Part shown: positions 1 to 10,000 of the stretch, piece after piece
Position numbering within the stretch: the first letter of the stretch is position 1
Layout: the number at the start of each line of letters is the position of its first letter
NCBI RefSeq assembly: GCF_001718415.1
Contig: NZ_CP013378.1
Location: forward strand, 744,001 to 808,000
Length of the DNA: 64,000 bases
Source: Burkholderia pseudomultivorans
GTDB lineage: Bacteria; Pseudomonadota; Gammaproteobacteria; Burkholderiales; Burkholderiaceae
Direction: 5' to 3'
Translations under genes and position numbers: made by a program
Notes under the pieces: model-generated
Told to the model about the DNA's origin: nothing
The model's database searches: none
Seen by the model: the letters and a program-made list of their open reading frames with translations, nothing else

Positions 1-122
1 CGGTGAAAGCGCTGTCGAGCCCGCTGGTGCGAGAGGTGACGGTCAGCGTCTATGCGTCCGCGTCGAGCCGGACGCTGCTCGCACAGATGACCACCGTGGT
101 GCAGGATGAAGCGCGGCATTGA
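1..122 (+). CDS. gspI: Type II secretion minor pseudopilin GspI, C-terminal end (partial)
   Basis: Only the last 39 codons lie in the window, in the frame that ends at TGA 120-122. The peptide ends VTVSVYASASSRTLLAQMTT followed by a short charged tail, which resembles the C-terminal beta region of GspI-type minor pseudopilins. GspI sits at the tip of the type II secretion pseudopilus together with GspJ and GspK in the inner membrane and periplasm. The stop overlaps the start of the next gene (ATG 106), as expected for tightly packed gsp genes, and the GspJ identity of that gene supports this call. The N-terminal methylation motif that would prove a pseudopilin lies outside the window. Confidence 0.6.
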   Translation, partial: VKALSSPLVREVTVSVYASASSRTLLAQMTTVVQDEARH

Positions 123-766
123 TGCGCGTGCGCGGTCACGCGCGCGCGGCTTCACGCTGATCGAGATGCTGGTCGCGATCGCGCTGCTGGCGGTGATCGC
201 GCTGCTGTCGTGGCGCGGCCTCGACGCGACGATCCGCGGACGCGACACGGTGGCGGCGACGCTGTCGCACGCGGCTGCTCGGCCGCTACTTCTCCCAACT
301 GCAGTTCGACCTGCTGAACCTCGTGACGGCCGACGAGGTAGTCGGGCCGCCGCTGCGGCTGCGTCCGAACGAACTGGTGCTGGTCCGGCACGTCGGTGTC
401 GGCGGCGGGCCGACGCACGTGCAGGTGGTGCGCTACGCGCTGAGCGGGCGCGAGCTGACGCGCAGCGCGTCGGGGCCGCTCGCGTCGCTGGCCGACCTCG
501 AGCACGCGCTGCACCACATGGATGCGTTCCCGAGCGTGGTCGTGAGCCGCGACGCGCGCACGATGCAACTGTCGGTCTGGATCGCGCCGACCGGCTGGAC
601 AGCCAGCCAGGTCGACGTCGAGCAGACCTACGCCAAGTTTCTCGCGCAGCACGGCCTCAGCAACATCGCCTCGCTCGGCATGCCGCTGCCGCGCGGCATC
701 CGCTTCGCGGTCGCGCTGGGTACGCCGCCCGTCGAATACGTGCGCACGATGCCGATCGGCCAGTGA
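106..766 (+). pseudogene. gspJ: gspJ, type II secretion minor pseudopilin, frameshifted
   Basis: The reading frame from ATG 106 encodes a short basic leader, then GFTLIEMLVAIALLAVIALL and SWRGLDATIRGRD. This is a prepilin-peptidase site with Glu at +5 and a GspJ-like start. Around 262-280 this frame loses homology. The next frame picks up with LLGRYFSQLQFDLLNLV and runs to TGA 764-766, giving about 219 residues in total, a normal GspJ length. Loss of two bases (CG) from an original CACGCGCGG near 268-274 would explain the break, as would a one-base insertion. As written the gene makes a truncated protein. A sequencing error in a GC repeat is the main alternative. No gspK follows; a gspK-like fragment is found on the opposite strand at 34276-34389. 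Confidence 0.75.
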
Positions 767-895
767 GGGGCGGCGGCCCGGCCCGGTCGAAATGCGGGTT
801 TCGGCCGCCCGATACGTCTTGTTTGATGAGAGCCGGTCCGGGCTTCGGTTTCGGGCCTGCGACCGGCGGAAACGTTGAAGTGTCGAGGGGGATTC

Positions 896-1264
896 GTGAA
901 ATCGGTTGTCGAATGGCGGCGCACGGGAACGCGCGCCGTCGCGTCGCGGCGCGCAGGTATCGTGCCGCGATGCGCCGGCCTGCTGCTGGCCGGCGCGCTG
1001 TCGGCGTGCGCGGTGCAAGGGGGCGGTGAGCCCGCCGACGCGGACACCGGTGCCCGCCAGGTGACGGTCGCCTGCGTGAGCGCGGCACGACGCGGCGAAA
1101 CGCCGTGCGCGGAAAGCGCCGCGCGCGCGTGCGGCGGCCCGGCCGCGTTGCGCAAGATCACGCTCGTCGCGGCCATTCCGATGACGGAAGGCGTCGACCA
1201 GCATCCGGTGCCGATGTATCAGTATTCGGCGATCTATACCTGCGGCGCCGCTGCCGGGCAGTAG
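896..1264 (+). CDS. Small predicted outer-membrane or periplasmic lipoprotein
   Basis: 122 residues starting at GTG 896, chosen because GAGGGGG lies 5-6 bases upstream; a TTG at 875 would add seven residues without a ribosome site. The N-terminus is basic, then a hydrophobic stretch ends in the lipobox LSAC, so the mature protein should begin with an acylated Cys. The mature part is about 90 residues with four further Cys, consistent with oxidation in the periplasm. I do not recognise the family. It lies between the gsp genes and the surface-signalling module. That position suggests a link to secretion or sensing, but nothing in the sequence shows a specific role. Confidence 0.65.
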   Translation: MKSVVEWRRTGTRAVASRRAGIVPRCAGLLLAGALSACAVQGGGEPADADTGARQVTVACVSAARRGETPCAESAARACGGPAALRKITLVAAIPMTEGVDQHPVPMYQYSAIYTCGAAAGQ

Positions 1265-1360
1265 CCCGGCCGGCGGCACTGCGCCGCGGCGACGGGCACC
1301 GCCGCGACCGCACCGGTGAACGGGCTGCATGTCATGTCTGCGTCAGGTCATATCGATGTC

Positions 1361-1418
1361 ATCCGGCGCTTTTACGATCGAATGATCCGCTGCGCGCGCG
1401 ACACGGGTGTCGCGCGCG
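1361..1418 (+). promoter_or_regulatory. Leader of the first STN gene: ATCCGG motif and a strong hairpin
   Basis: ATCCGG at 1361-1366 matches the motif found upstream of the second STN gene and of both large exoprotein genes. Between it and ATG 1449 lies an 11-bp perfect stem, CGCGCGCGACA (1393-1403) with TGTCGCGCGCG (1408-1418), and a four-base loop. No T-run follows, so it is not a standard terminator. It could be a leader hairpin or a protein-binding palindrome. Confidence 0.35.
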
Positions 1419-1448
1419 ACCGGTTGATCTCATTTCCCTGTCGATCCG

Positions 1449-2195
1449 ATGAGCCGGACCTGGGCTTCGATTACGGTCTTGGCGGCGGCCCTTGCGTCCG
1501 TCGCGGTGTCCGGTGCGGCGTGGGCCCAGGCGCCGTCGATGCCGGTCGCGGATCCCGCGGCCGACGGCGGTCCGGTCGAATTCGACATTCCTGCGCAGCC
1601 GCTTGCCGCGGCGCTCAAATTGTTCAGCCAGAGAAGCAACTTGTCCGTGATGGCGCAAAGCAGCCTGCTGGATCAGCGCACGAGCACCGCGGTGCATGGC
1701 GTGTTTGCGCCGCGCGACGCGTTGCCTCGTCTTCTCGACGGCACCGGGCTGGAAGCCCGCTTTCCGTCGGCGGGCGCGGCGGCGATCGTGCCGGCACCGG
1801 CTGCGCGGTCCGGGCCGAATCCGGCCGATATGCCGCTGTCGCTCGAGATCGCGGAGTCGGCAATCGACGGGATCCATCGCGGCGGCGCGGATTACGGCCC
1901 GTACGTCGCGTCGATGCAGGCGGCGCTGATCGGCGCGCTATGCCGTTCGCCGCTGACGCGTCCCGGCGCGTACCGGCTGGCGGTGCAGTTGCGCGTCGGT
2001 CCGGCGGGCGACGTGAGCGCATTCCGCACGGGCGGGACGACCGGCGACGCGTCGCGCGATGCGGCGATTGCGCGGGCGATCCGGTCGCTCGCGCTCGACG
2101 CGCCGCCGACGGGCATGCCGCAGCCGGTGACGATTCTGCTGCGTCCGGCACGCAGCGGCGTCGTGCCGGGCTGCGTGCCACAGGACGGGGGCTAG
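1449..2195 (+). CDS. Periplasmic STN-domain signalling protein with TonB-C-like domain (VreA-like), copy 1
   Basis: 248 residues. A signal peptide ends near AAWA (residue 26). Residues about 42-105 form an STN (secretin/TonB short N-terminal) domain, with FDIPAQPLAAALKLFSQ and a short beta-rich tail. Residues about 150-240 resemble a TonB C-terminal fold, ending GMPQPVTILLRPA. There is no TonB-dependent receptor barrel. It is followed at 3 bases by an ECF sigma gene and then by fecR. In classical FecA/FpvA systems the STN domain contacts FecR. A barrel-less STN protein beside sigma and anti-sigma genes is the layout of VreA in P. aeruginosa PUMA3. I infer that it relays an envelope signal to FecR. 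The start is ATG 1449; the upstream ribosome site is weak. Confidence 0.75.
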   Translation: MSRTWASITVLAAALASVAVSGAAWAQAPSMPVADPAADGGPVEFDIPAQPLAAALKLFSQRSNLSVMAQSSLLDQRTSTAVHGVFAPRDALPRLLDGTGLEARFPSAGAAAIVPAPAARSGPNPADMPLSLEIAESAIDGIHRGGADYGPYVASMQAALIGALCRSPLTRPGAYRLAVQLRVGPAGDVSAFRTGGTTGDASRDAAIARAIRSLALDAPPTGMPQPVTILLRPARSGVVPGCVPQDGG

Positions 2196-2198
2196 CGC

Positions 2199-2747
2199 AT
2201 GAGCGAAGACGCGCGAACCCGGCTGCGCTCGCTGTTCGTCGAAAAATACGCGCACCTGCGCCGCCGGCTCGAATTCATCGTCGGCTCGCGGGACGGCGCG
2301 GCCGACGCGATGCAGGAAACTTGGCTGCGGCTCGACACGATGAACGATCCGGCGCAGGTCGCCAATGCGGACGCGTATCTGCTGCGGATGGCGTCGAACG
2401 TCGCGATCGACCAGCACCGGCGCGAGCAGCGGCACCTGAGCGTGGGCGAGGTCGACGAACTGTTCGAGGTCCGCGACGAGCTGGCCGATCCGGACCGGAT
2501 CGTGTCCGCGCGCCGCGACATCGACGCGCTCCAGCAGGTGCTCGACACGCTGCCGGCGCGCCAGCGCGGGATATTGGTCGCCGCGCGGATCGACGGGCTG
2601 CTCAATCGCGAAATCGCCGAGCGCTTCGGGATTTCGGAGAGCCTCGTCGAAAAGGAGCTACGCTATGCGTTGCGCGCGTGCCGCGACGGCCTGCGGCAGC
2701 AGATGGCGCTGGAAGACGGCAGCACGCGCGGGCGGCGCAAATTCTGA
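2199..2747 (+). CDS. ECF-type RNA polymerase sigma factor, copy 1
   Basis: 182 residues, typical of FecI-like sigma-70 factors. Region 2 is visible as DAMQETWLRLD and YLLRMASNVAIDQHRRE. Region 4 is a helix-turn-helix containing LLNREIAERFGISESLVEKE. It starts 3 bases after the STN gene, and its TGA overlaps the ATG of fecR by one base, so the three genes are almost certainly co-transcribed and translationally coupled. The likely targets are its own operon and the exoprotein gene beginning at 4078, whose upstream region holds a candidate ECF promoter (4013-4038). Its paralogue is at 17638. Confidence 0.9.
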   Translation: MSEDARTRLRSLFVEKYAHLRRRLEFIVGSRDGAADAMQETWLRLDTMNDPAQVANADAYLLRMASNVAIDQHRREQRHLSVGEVDELFEVRDELADPDRIVSARRDIDALQQVLDTLPARQRGILVAARIDGLLNREIAERFGISESLVEKELRYALRACRDGLRQQMALEDGSTRGRRKF

Positions 2748-3763
2748 TGAACCAATCGATGACGAACACCGAACGCTCGCGGCAGGACGCGATCGACGAA
2801 CAGGCGGAGTCGTGGCTGATCCGGCTGCGCTCGGGTACGGCGTCGCCCGAAGACGCCGCGGCGTTCCGGCACTGGTGCGACCTTGATCCGCGCCATCGCG
2901 AGGCCGCGCAGATGCTCGGCCGGCTGTGGGGGAGCCTCGCACCGGCGTTGCGCGAGGCGCCCGGTCCGCGCCGTGCCGCCGCCGCTGCGCAGCCGGGTCG
3001 CCGGCCCGGCGCGGTGGCGCGCCCGCAGATGGGCCGGCGCCTGTTCGTCGGCGGCGCGGTGGCGGCCGCGGCCGGTTGGCTCGCGTGGCGGCCGCCGCTG
3101 GCGCTGTGGCCGTCGGTGGCCGATCTCGCGGCCGACTATCGCACCGGCACCGGCGAGCAGCGTCAGGTGACGCTCGCGCGCGACGTCGTGGTCGACCTGA
3201 ACACGCGCACGCGGATCGACCTGCTGTCGTCCGCCACACCGGCGGCCGGGATTCGACTGCTGGCCGGCGAGGCGGACATCCAGGCGGACATCGCCGGTGC
3301 GCCGGGCGCGGCGCGGCCATTCGACGTCGTGGCCGCCAGCGCGCGCGTGCGTGCATGGCGCGCCGGTTTCAACGTGCGGCTGTCCGGCGACGCCGGCTGC
3401 GTGACCTGCGTGACGGGCACCGTCGAATTGCGGCATCCGCATGGCCGCGCGACGCTGTCGGCCGGGCAGCAGGTCGTCTATGACGAGCGCATCGTGCATG
3501 CGCCGTCGGCCGTCGATACCGCCAGCGTCACCGCGTGGCGCCGCGGCATGCTGGTGTTCGACGACGTGCCGCTGGCCAGCGTGATCGACGAGATCAACCG
3601 CTACCGGCCCGGCAAACTCGTGCTGCGCAATCCGCGGCTCGGCGACGCGCGCGTGCAGGCGCAGTTCTCGCTGCGCCGGCTCGACGATGCGATCGTGATG
3701 GTGCGCGACGTGTTCGGCGCGCATGTGACGACGCTGCCGGGCGGGATCGTGCTGCTGAGCTGA
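2747..3763 (+). CDS. FecR-family transmembrane anti-sigma factor, copy 1
   Basis: 338 residues from ATG 2747, which overlaps the sigma stop; ATG 2759 in the same frame is an alternative start. Residues about 15-65 are the cytoplasmic DUF4880/FecR N-terminal domain (WLIRLRSG, AFRHWC), which binds sigma. One membrane segment follows near 95-115. The periplasmic FecR domain contains YRTGTGEQRQVTL, RLLAGEA and RATLSAGQQVVY. The last 80 residues form an STN-like subdomain beginning MLVFDDVPLASVIDEIN. In the family this protein holds the sigma factor inactive until a periplasmic signal triggers cleavage. Here the partner is presumably the STN protein encoded two genes upstream. A terminator at 3865-3902 closes the operon. 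Confidence 0.9.
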   Translation: MNQSMTNTERSRQDAIDEQAESWLIRLRSGTASPEDAAAFRHWCDLDPRHREAAQMLGRLWGSLAPALREAPGPRRAAAAAQPGRRPGAVARPQMGRRLFVGGAVAAAAGWLAWRPPLALWPSVADLAADYRTGTGEQRQVTLARDVVVDLNTRTRIDLLSSATPAAGIRLLAGEADIQADIAGAPGAARPFDVVAASARVRAWRAGFNVRLSGDAGCVTCVTGTVELRHPHGRATLSAGQQVVYDERIVHAPSAVDTASVTAWRRGMLVFDDVPLASVIDEINRYRPGKLVLRNPRLGDARVQAQFSLRRLDDAIVMVRDVFGAHVTTLPGGIVLLS

Positions 3764-3864
3764 TCCGGCGCACGCGGCGACGGGCAACGAGCCATGGGGT
3801 CCGAAGGGGCTCGATCGCGGCCCGCAGCCGCGCCGGTCGTCCGATCGAATTCCACTGACCGACA

Positions 3865-3902
3865 AACCGGGTTCCGTGCCGCACGGAACCCGGTTTTCTT
3901 TT
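3865..3902 (+). terminator. Rho-independent terminator after fecR copy 1
   Basis: A perfect 14-bp stem, AACCGGGTTCCGTG (3865-3878) with CACGGAACCCGGTT (3882-3895), has a three-base loop and is followed by TTCTTTT. It separates the STN-sigma-FecR operon from the large exoprotein gene, which therefore needs its own promoter. Confidence 0.9.
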
Positions 3903-4012
3903 GGGCGCATCGCGTTGTGGCGCGTGCACGCGCGCGACATACAGCCCGGCAAAAATGTCCGGCATCGACTGTCCGGCGCCGACCCGGTGCCGAGCGGTCG
4001 TCACACCGAAAT

Positions 4013-4038
4013 GCGATATCCGGCAGGTCGCTTCGTCA
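4013..4038 (+). promoter_or_regulatory. Candidate ECF-sigma promoter for exoprotein gene 1
   Basis: GCGATATCCGG (4013-4023) is followed 10 bases later by CGTCA (4034-4038), 40 bases before ATG 4078. CGTC is the usual core of ECF-type -10 elements. Nearly the same pair occurs twice upstream of exoprotein gene 2. The assignment rests on this conservation, not on a mapped start. Confidence 0.5.
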
Positions 4039-4077
4039 GGGCGTTAGATGACGGATGTTGCTAACGGGGAATTCGCT

Positions 4078-7000
4078 ATGAGCGGTCGTACGCAGAGGCA
4101 GTCGAAATCGATCCAATCCGCCGGGCAGGCGCGCCTGCTTCGGGTCCGTCCGCTATGTCACGCGATCGCGCTGATGCTCGCGGCAGGGGGCGGCGTGCAC
4201 GCGCACGCGGCGGGCATCGTGAACCTCGGGCAGGCCGCGGCGCGTGCATCGGGCGGTGGCGCGGGGAGCGGCGGCGTGCCGGGCGTGCCGAATCTGGGCG
4301 TGTCGGCGCAGCAGGCGCTGCAGGCGAGCCAGCCGTCGATCCGCAACCTCGGGCATGCGGCGCAGGCGGTGGCCGCGCAGATCGCCGCGCAGCAGAGCGC
4401 GGCGGCGGCCGCGGCGGGATTGCCGTCGACGGTGCCGAATGGCTTGACGCCGGGCGGCTTGCAGGTCGCGCCGGGCATCACGTTCGTGAAGGACAACAAC
4501 GGCAATCCGGTCAGCCAGAACACCGACGCAAGCAATCCGCTGCTGTGGGTCAATGCGAACGCGCCGACGCAGACGACGGACAACAGCGGCCACGTGAACG
4601 TGGACGTGAAGCAGACCGGCGCGAATGCGGTGCTGACGTGGGAGACGATGAACGTCGGGCGGCAGACGACGCTGAATTTCGATCAGTCGGGCGGGACGCA
4701 GACGAACGGCGCGAACAACTGGGCAGTGCTGAACCGGATCAACGATCCGAGCGGGCGGCCGAGCCAGATCCTCGGGAACGTCACCGCGCAGGGGGCGGTG
4801 TATGTGATCAACCGCAACGGCGTATTGTTCGGCGCGGGTTCGCAGGTCAATGTGCATTCGCTGGTGGCGTCGTCGCTCGATCTGCTGAACATGAACGACT
4901 ACAACCAGACGTTCGTGAACCACCTGCCGGTCGCGATCGGCAACCTGGTCCAGGATGCGGCGGGCATCGTCGCGAGCAACCAGCAGTTCCTGAGCCTGCC
5001 GGCCGGCACGTCCGGCGGCCTCGCGTATCCGACGTCGGGATCGTCGGGCACTGTGCAGGGCCACGGCGGCGTGCCGTACGAAGTGCTCGGTCTCGGCAAC
5101 CAGGTCGGCGTGAGTTCGCCGGGCCAGTATCAGCCGCCGGGCGACATCACGATCGAGCCGGGCGCGTCGGTCACGACGCACATCAACGGCACGATCAGCG
5201 ACGGCGGCTTCGTGATGATCGCCGCGCCCGACGTGACGAACGGCGGGCATATTACCGCGACGGCCGGGCAGGTGGTGCTGGCCGCGGGCGTCGGTGTGAG
5301 CCTGCGGCCGAACACGAACAATCCGCAAGTGCTGCTGCCGGAGCTGAGCGGCAAGATCATGATTCCGATCGATACGTTTTCGTCGATCGACCTGACGCCG
5401 GCCGGCACACTGACCAACACCGGCATCATCGAGGCCGCGCGCGGCAACGTGAACCTGCTGGGCAGCCGCGTGGCGCAGAATGGCGTGGTGGGCGTGACGA
5501 CGAGCGTCAACGCGCCGGGCACGATCACGATCTCGACGGTCGACGAATACAACGCGAACAACCCGGCCGGCAACGCGTATTTCGGGCGCGGCCTGCTGAC
5601 GAACAGCGACGGGTCGGGCGTCAACGATACCAATCGCGCAGGCCTGCTGAGCTTCGGCCCGAACTCGGTGACCGCCGTGCTGGCCGACAAGGATGGCCAG
5701 ACGGTCACGTCGGCGCCGGGCACGAGCTTTACGCCGGGCAGCATCGCGATGACGGCGGGTTCGGTCTGGCTCCAGGGCGGCTCGCTGATCGAGGCGCCCG
5801 GCTCGAACGTTTCCGTCGTGGCGCTGTCCGGGGCGACGTATGCGCCGTCGCCGGACATCCAGGCGGTCGGCGGCCGGATCTACGTGGACACCGGCGCGAC
5901 GATCGATGTGTCGGGGCTCGCGAACGTCGAGCTGCCGATCGCGGATACGCTGGTGACGGTCGGCCGCGTCGGCCTGAACGAACTCGCGGACTCGCCGCTG
6001 CTGCGCGACGGCTTCCTGTTCGGCCTGAAGGGTGTCGTCGTCGACAGCACGCTGACGGGCACGCGCAGCGACGGCGTGCAGTGGGTCGGCAGCCCGATCC
6101 TGAACCTGTCGGGGTACGTGAACCTGATCCCGCGCACGGTCGATCAGTTGCTGACCAACGGCGGCACGATCACGCTGGCGGGCAACGACGTGATGACGGC
6201 CGCCGGCTCGTCGCTGAACCTGAACGGCGGCTACGTGCATTACGACGGCGGGATCGTCAACACGACGCGGCTGGTTGATGCGAACGGCGCGATCGTGCCG
6301 ATCGGGCAGGCGAGTCCGTACGACACGTATGTGGGCGTTGCCGGACAGTTCACCGAAACGCATCCGCGCTGGGGCGTGACGAAGACCTGGTACAACCCGC
6401 TGCAGAACGCCGGCGTCTACGAGGGCGACTACATCGTCGGCGGCAATGCGGGGACGTTGAACCTGTTCGCGACGCAGGCGCTGGTACTCGACGGCGACAT
6501 CAGCGCGCAGTCGTTTGCCGGATCGAAGCAGGTGCAGGGCAACGGCGAGCCGTCGGGCGGGACGTTCAGCCTCGGCAGCAACGCGGCGCTCACGCAGGGC
6601 AAGACCACGTCGACGTCGGGCGATGAGAGCCTCGTGATCCTGCAGCCGCAGGCGCCGCAACTGGACGCGCTGGCGCCGGGCTTCGGCATCGCGACGCCGC
6701 TCGACAGCGACGCGCTGAATGCGCTGCCCGACACCGATCCGGACAACCTGCTCGCGGCGCATGTCGTGCCGGTCGACACGCTGAACCGCGGCGGCTTCTC
6801 GAAGCTCAGCGTCATCGAGGACAAGATGGGAGGCAAGGGCTACGTGGTCGCGGACGGCACGCGGCTGACGCTGCAACCGGGCGGCAGCATCACGCTGGCC
6901 ACCGGCATTCTCAGTCCTCGCCCGATCACGGTGCTCGGCAGTCTGGTCGTGCCGTCGGGCACGATCACGCTGTCGACCGACGGCGATATCGTGGTGGGTC

Positions 7001-10000
7001 CGAACGCGCTGCTCAGCGCAGCCGGCCAGTGGGTGAACAACGACACGCTGGCCGCGGCCGGCACGACGCCGGGCGGCAACCACTACGTGAACGGTGGCAG
7101 CATCACGCTGTCGGCCAGCGGCGGCATCGACCTGCAGGCGGGCAGCGTGCTCGACGTGTCGAGCGGCGGACAGATGTTGTCGAACGGCGGGCTGCTGTCC
7201 AGCAACGGGATCCCGGTCGGCAAGGGCGGCAACGTGTCGCTGATCGCCGATGCGAACCCGCTGTCGTATCCGGTGCCGCCGTCGGACGTCAACCTGAAGC
7301 TGGACGGCACGATCCAAAGCGATGGCTTTGCCGGCGGCGGCACGCTGACGCTGCAGACCTCCGGATTCCAGATCGGTGGCGACGCGTCGTCGGCGCCCGC
7401 GTGGGCGCTGGTGTTGCCGGCCGATTTCTTCGCGCGGCAGGGTTTCGGCAGCTATCAACTGAAGGCGATGTTCGATGCGAGCGTCGCGCCGGACGCGACC
7501 GTGCTCGTCACGCAGCAGAACCTCATCCCGAACGTGCCGGCTTTGCAGCAGGCGCCGAGCGGCGCGAATCTCACCGCAGGCGGCCTCACGTCGATCGGCG
7601 CGATCGATGCGTATCACCGGCAGCCGACGCAGATCGCACTGATCGGCGGAAACTATCTGTGGGCCGGGCCGAACTATCTGAACCTGACCGGGCTGTCGGC
7701 CGGGCCCGTGCCGACCTACCCCGATGCGACCGGCCGCGTGCTGGTCGGGCAGGGCGCGTCGATCGTCACCGATCCGGGCGGCAGCATCGGACTCGGCTCG
7801 CCGGCGCAGGTCACCGTACTCGGCTCGCTGGTGGCGCCGGGCGGCGCGATCACGCTGAGCGCGGATTCGCAACCCAATAGCCCGTACGCGCAGAGCGGAC
7901 AGTTTGACAGCGGCTATACGAACGCCGGCAAGTCGGTATGGATCGGATCCGACGCGGTGCTCGACGTGTCCGGGGTAGCGCTGACGAACCCGCTGGCAGC
8001 GCCGGTGAAGACCGGGACGACGACCGCCATGCCGGTGACGGGCAAGGTGCTGCCGGGCGGCTCGGTCGTGCTGTCCGACGACTCGGGCTACGTGGTTGCG
8101 CAGGCCGGTTCGCGGATCGACGTGTCCGGTACGTCGGCGAACTTCGACCAGATGCAGGCGAACGGCACGTATGCGTCGCAGCCGGTGTGGAGCGACGCCG
8201 GTTCGATCACGCTGGCCGCGTCGAACGGGCTGTTCCTCGACGGCACGCTCGACGCGCATGCCGGTGCGGCGCAGGCGAGCGGCGGCACGCTGACGATCCT
8301 GCCGCATCAGAACCGCAACGGGATCGGCGCGACCGCGCTGGTCGTGCGGCAGGGCGGCACGCTCGTGCCGGCCGGGTTGATGCCCGGCCAGGATTTCTCG
8401 ACCGCGATCGACCCGACGACCGGGCTGCCCGTCGTCACGCAAGGCGGCGTGATCCAGTTCGCGGCCGATCGGCTGAACGGCTCGGGCATTGCCAGCCTCG
8501 TGCTCGGCGATGCGAGCGTGCTCGGCACGCAGGTACCGGTCGCGTTCGCCGGCGACGTCGATCTGAAGCTGGCCGGATCGGTGATCGTGAATAGCGGGCG
8601 CATCGCCGCGATCAGCGATGCGCAACTGAATACGCTGCTGTCGACACCGCCGCTGCAATTCGACCCGAACTCGGCCCCGACGCCTGTGTTGCAGACGCTG
8701 CTTGCGCAGCCGCAGCCGGCGGTCGGCAGCACGGTGACGATTGATGCGCCGTATGTCGCGTTCGTCGGGCCGACGATCACGGGATCGTCGGGCCTGTTCA
8801 CGCCGGTCGCCGCGGCTTCCGATGCGACGCTGAACGTGAACGCCGCGTTCATCGATCTCGAGAACCAGTTCCAGCTCAACAACTTCAGCAACGCGAATTT
8901 CACGAGCCGCGGCGACATCCGGCTCAGTTCGACGAATGCGGCGCTCGCGCCGGGCGAACTGTATACGCCGGGCAACCTGACGTTCAAGGCGGCGGACCTG
9001 TACCCGTCGACCGGCGGCACGTTCATTCTCGATGCGGTCGGGCCGGCCGATCCGGTCACGGGCCTGCGCGCACCGACGACGATCACGTTCGAATCGAACG
9101 GCACGTCGGGCACGCCGCTGTCGGCGGGCGGCACGCTGCTGGTCGATGCGACGCACATCGTGCAGGGCGGCACGGTGCGCGCCCCGTCGGGCACGCTCGC
9201 GTTCGGCGCCGGCGATCCGTCGAATGCGGCGACGCAGGCGCAGTTCGACAACCTGCCGCTGGTCGCGACCGAGTCGGTGACGCTGACCGACGGCAGCGTG
9301 ACATCGGTGTCGAACGGCAATCGGACGCTGCCTTACGGCACCACCGTCGATGGCGTCGAATGGCAGTTCAACCCGTCGGCGGCCAATTCACGCCCGGACC
9401 TGAGCGCGCCGCCGACGAAGACCATCGGCGTGAACGGCAGCAGCGTGACGCTCGCCAGGGGCGCAACGATCGACCTGTCGGGCGGTGGCGATTTGCAGGC
9501 GGCCGAATGGGTGCCGGGCACCGGCGGCACGCGCGATGTGCTGTCGCAATACAACCTCAGCTACGCGACCAATGCGACGGGCGTCGCGGTGCCGGTGAAC
9601 GTCGGCGCAGGGAACGCCTATGCGATCGTGCCGGGCGCGCAGACGCCGGTCGCCGCGTACGACCCGGTGTTTGCGCAAACCGTGCAGCCGTCGACGAATG
9701 CGAACGGCACGGCGGGCACGCAGACGGTCAGCGCGGGCGTGGGGCAAGCGTCGCTGACGAGTGCGGTCGGGCAGGCTGTTTATCTGTCGGGTGTGCCAGG
9801 GCTGGCGGCCGGTTACTACACATTGCTGCCGGGCAAGTATGCGACGTTGCCGGGCGCGTATCGCGTGACGGTATCGAGCACGGCGGGCAATGTCGCGCCA
9901 GGTGCGAGCCAGGTGCTGCCGGATGGGACGGTCGTGACGTCAGGGTACTTCGCCGACGCGCTGACGGGTAGCCGCAGCGCGACGCCGACGCTGTTCAACG

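Noticed and set aside
4153..9156. A 1,667-codon open frame on the minus strand, and others of similar size (for example 29062-33525 and 42390-46172)
   Set aside because: They lie opposite clear genes, are extremely Arg-rich, lack ribosome sites and have no recognisable domains. They are by-products of high GC at third codon positions.
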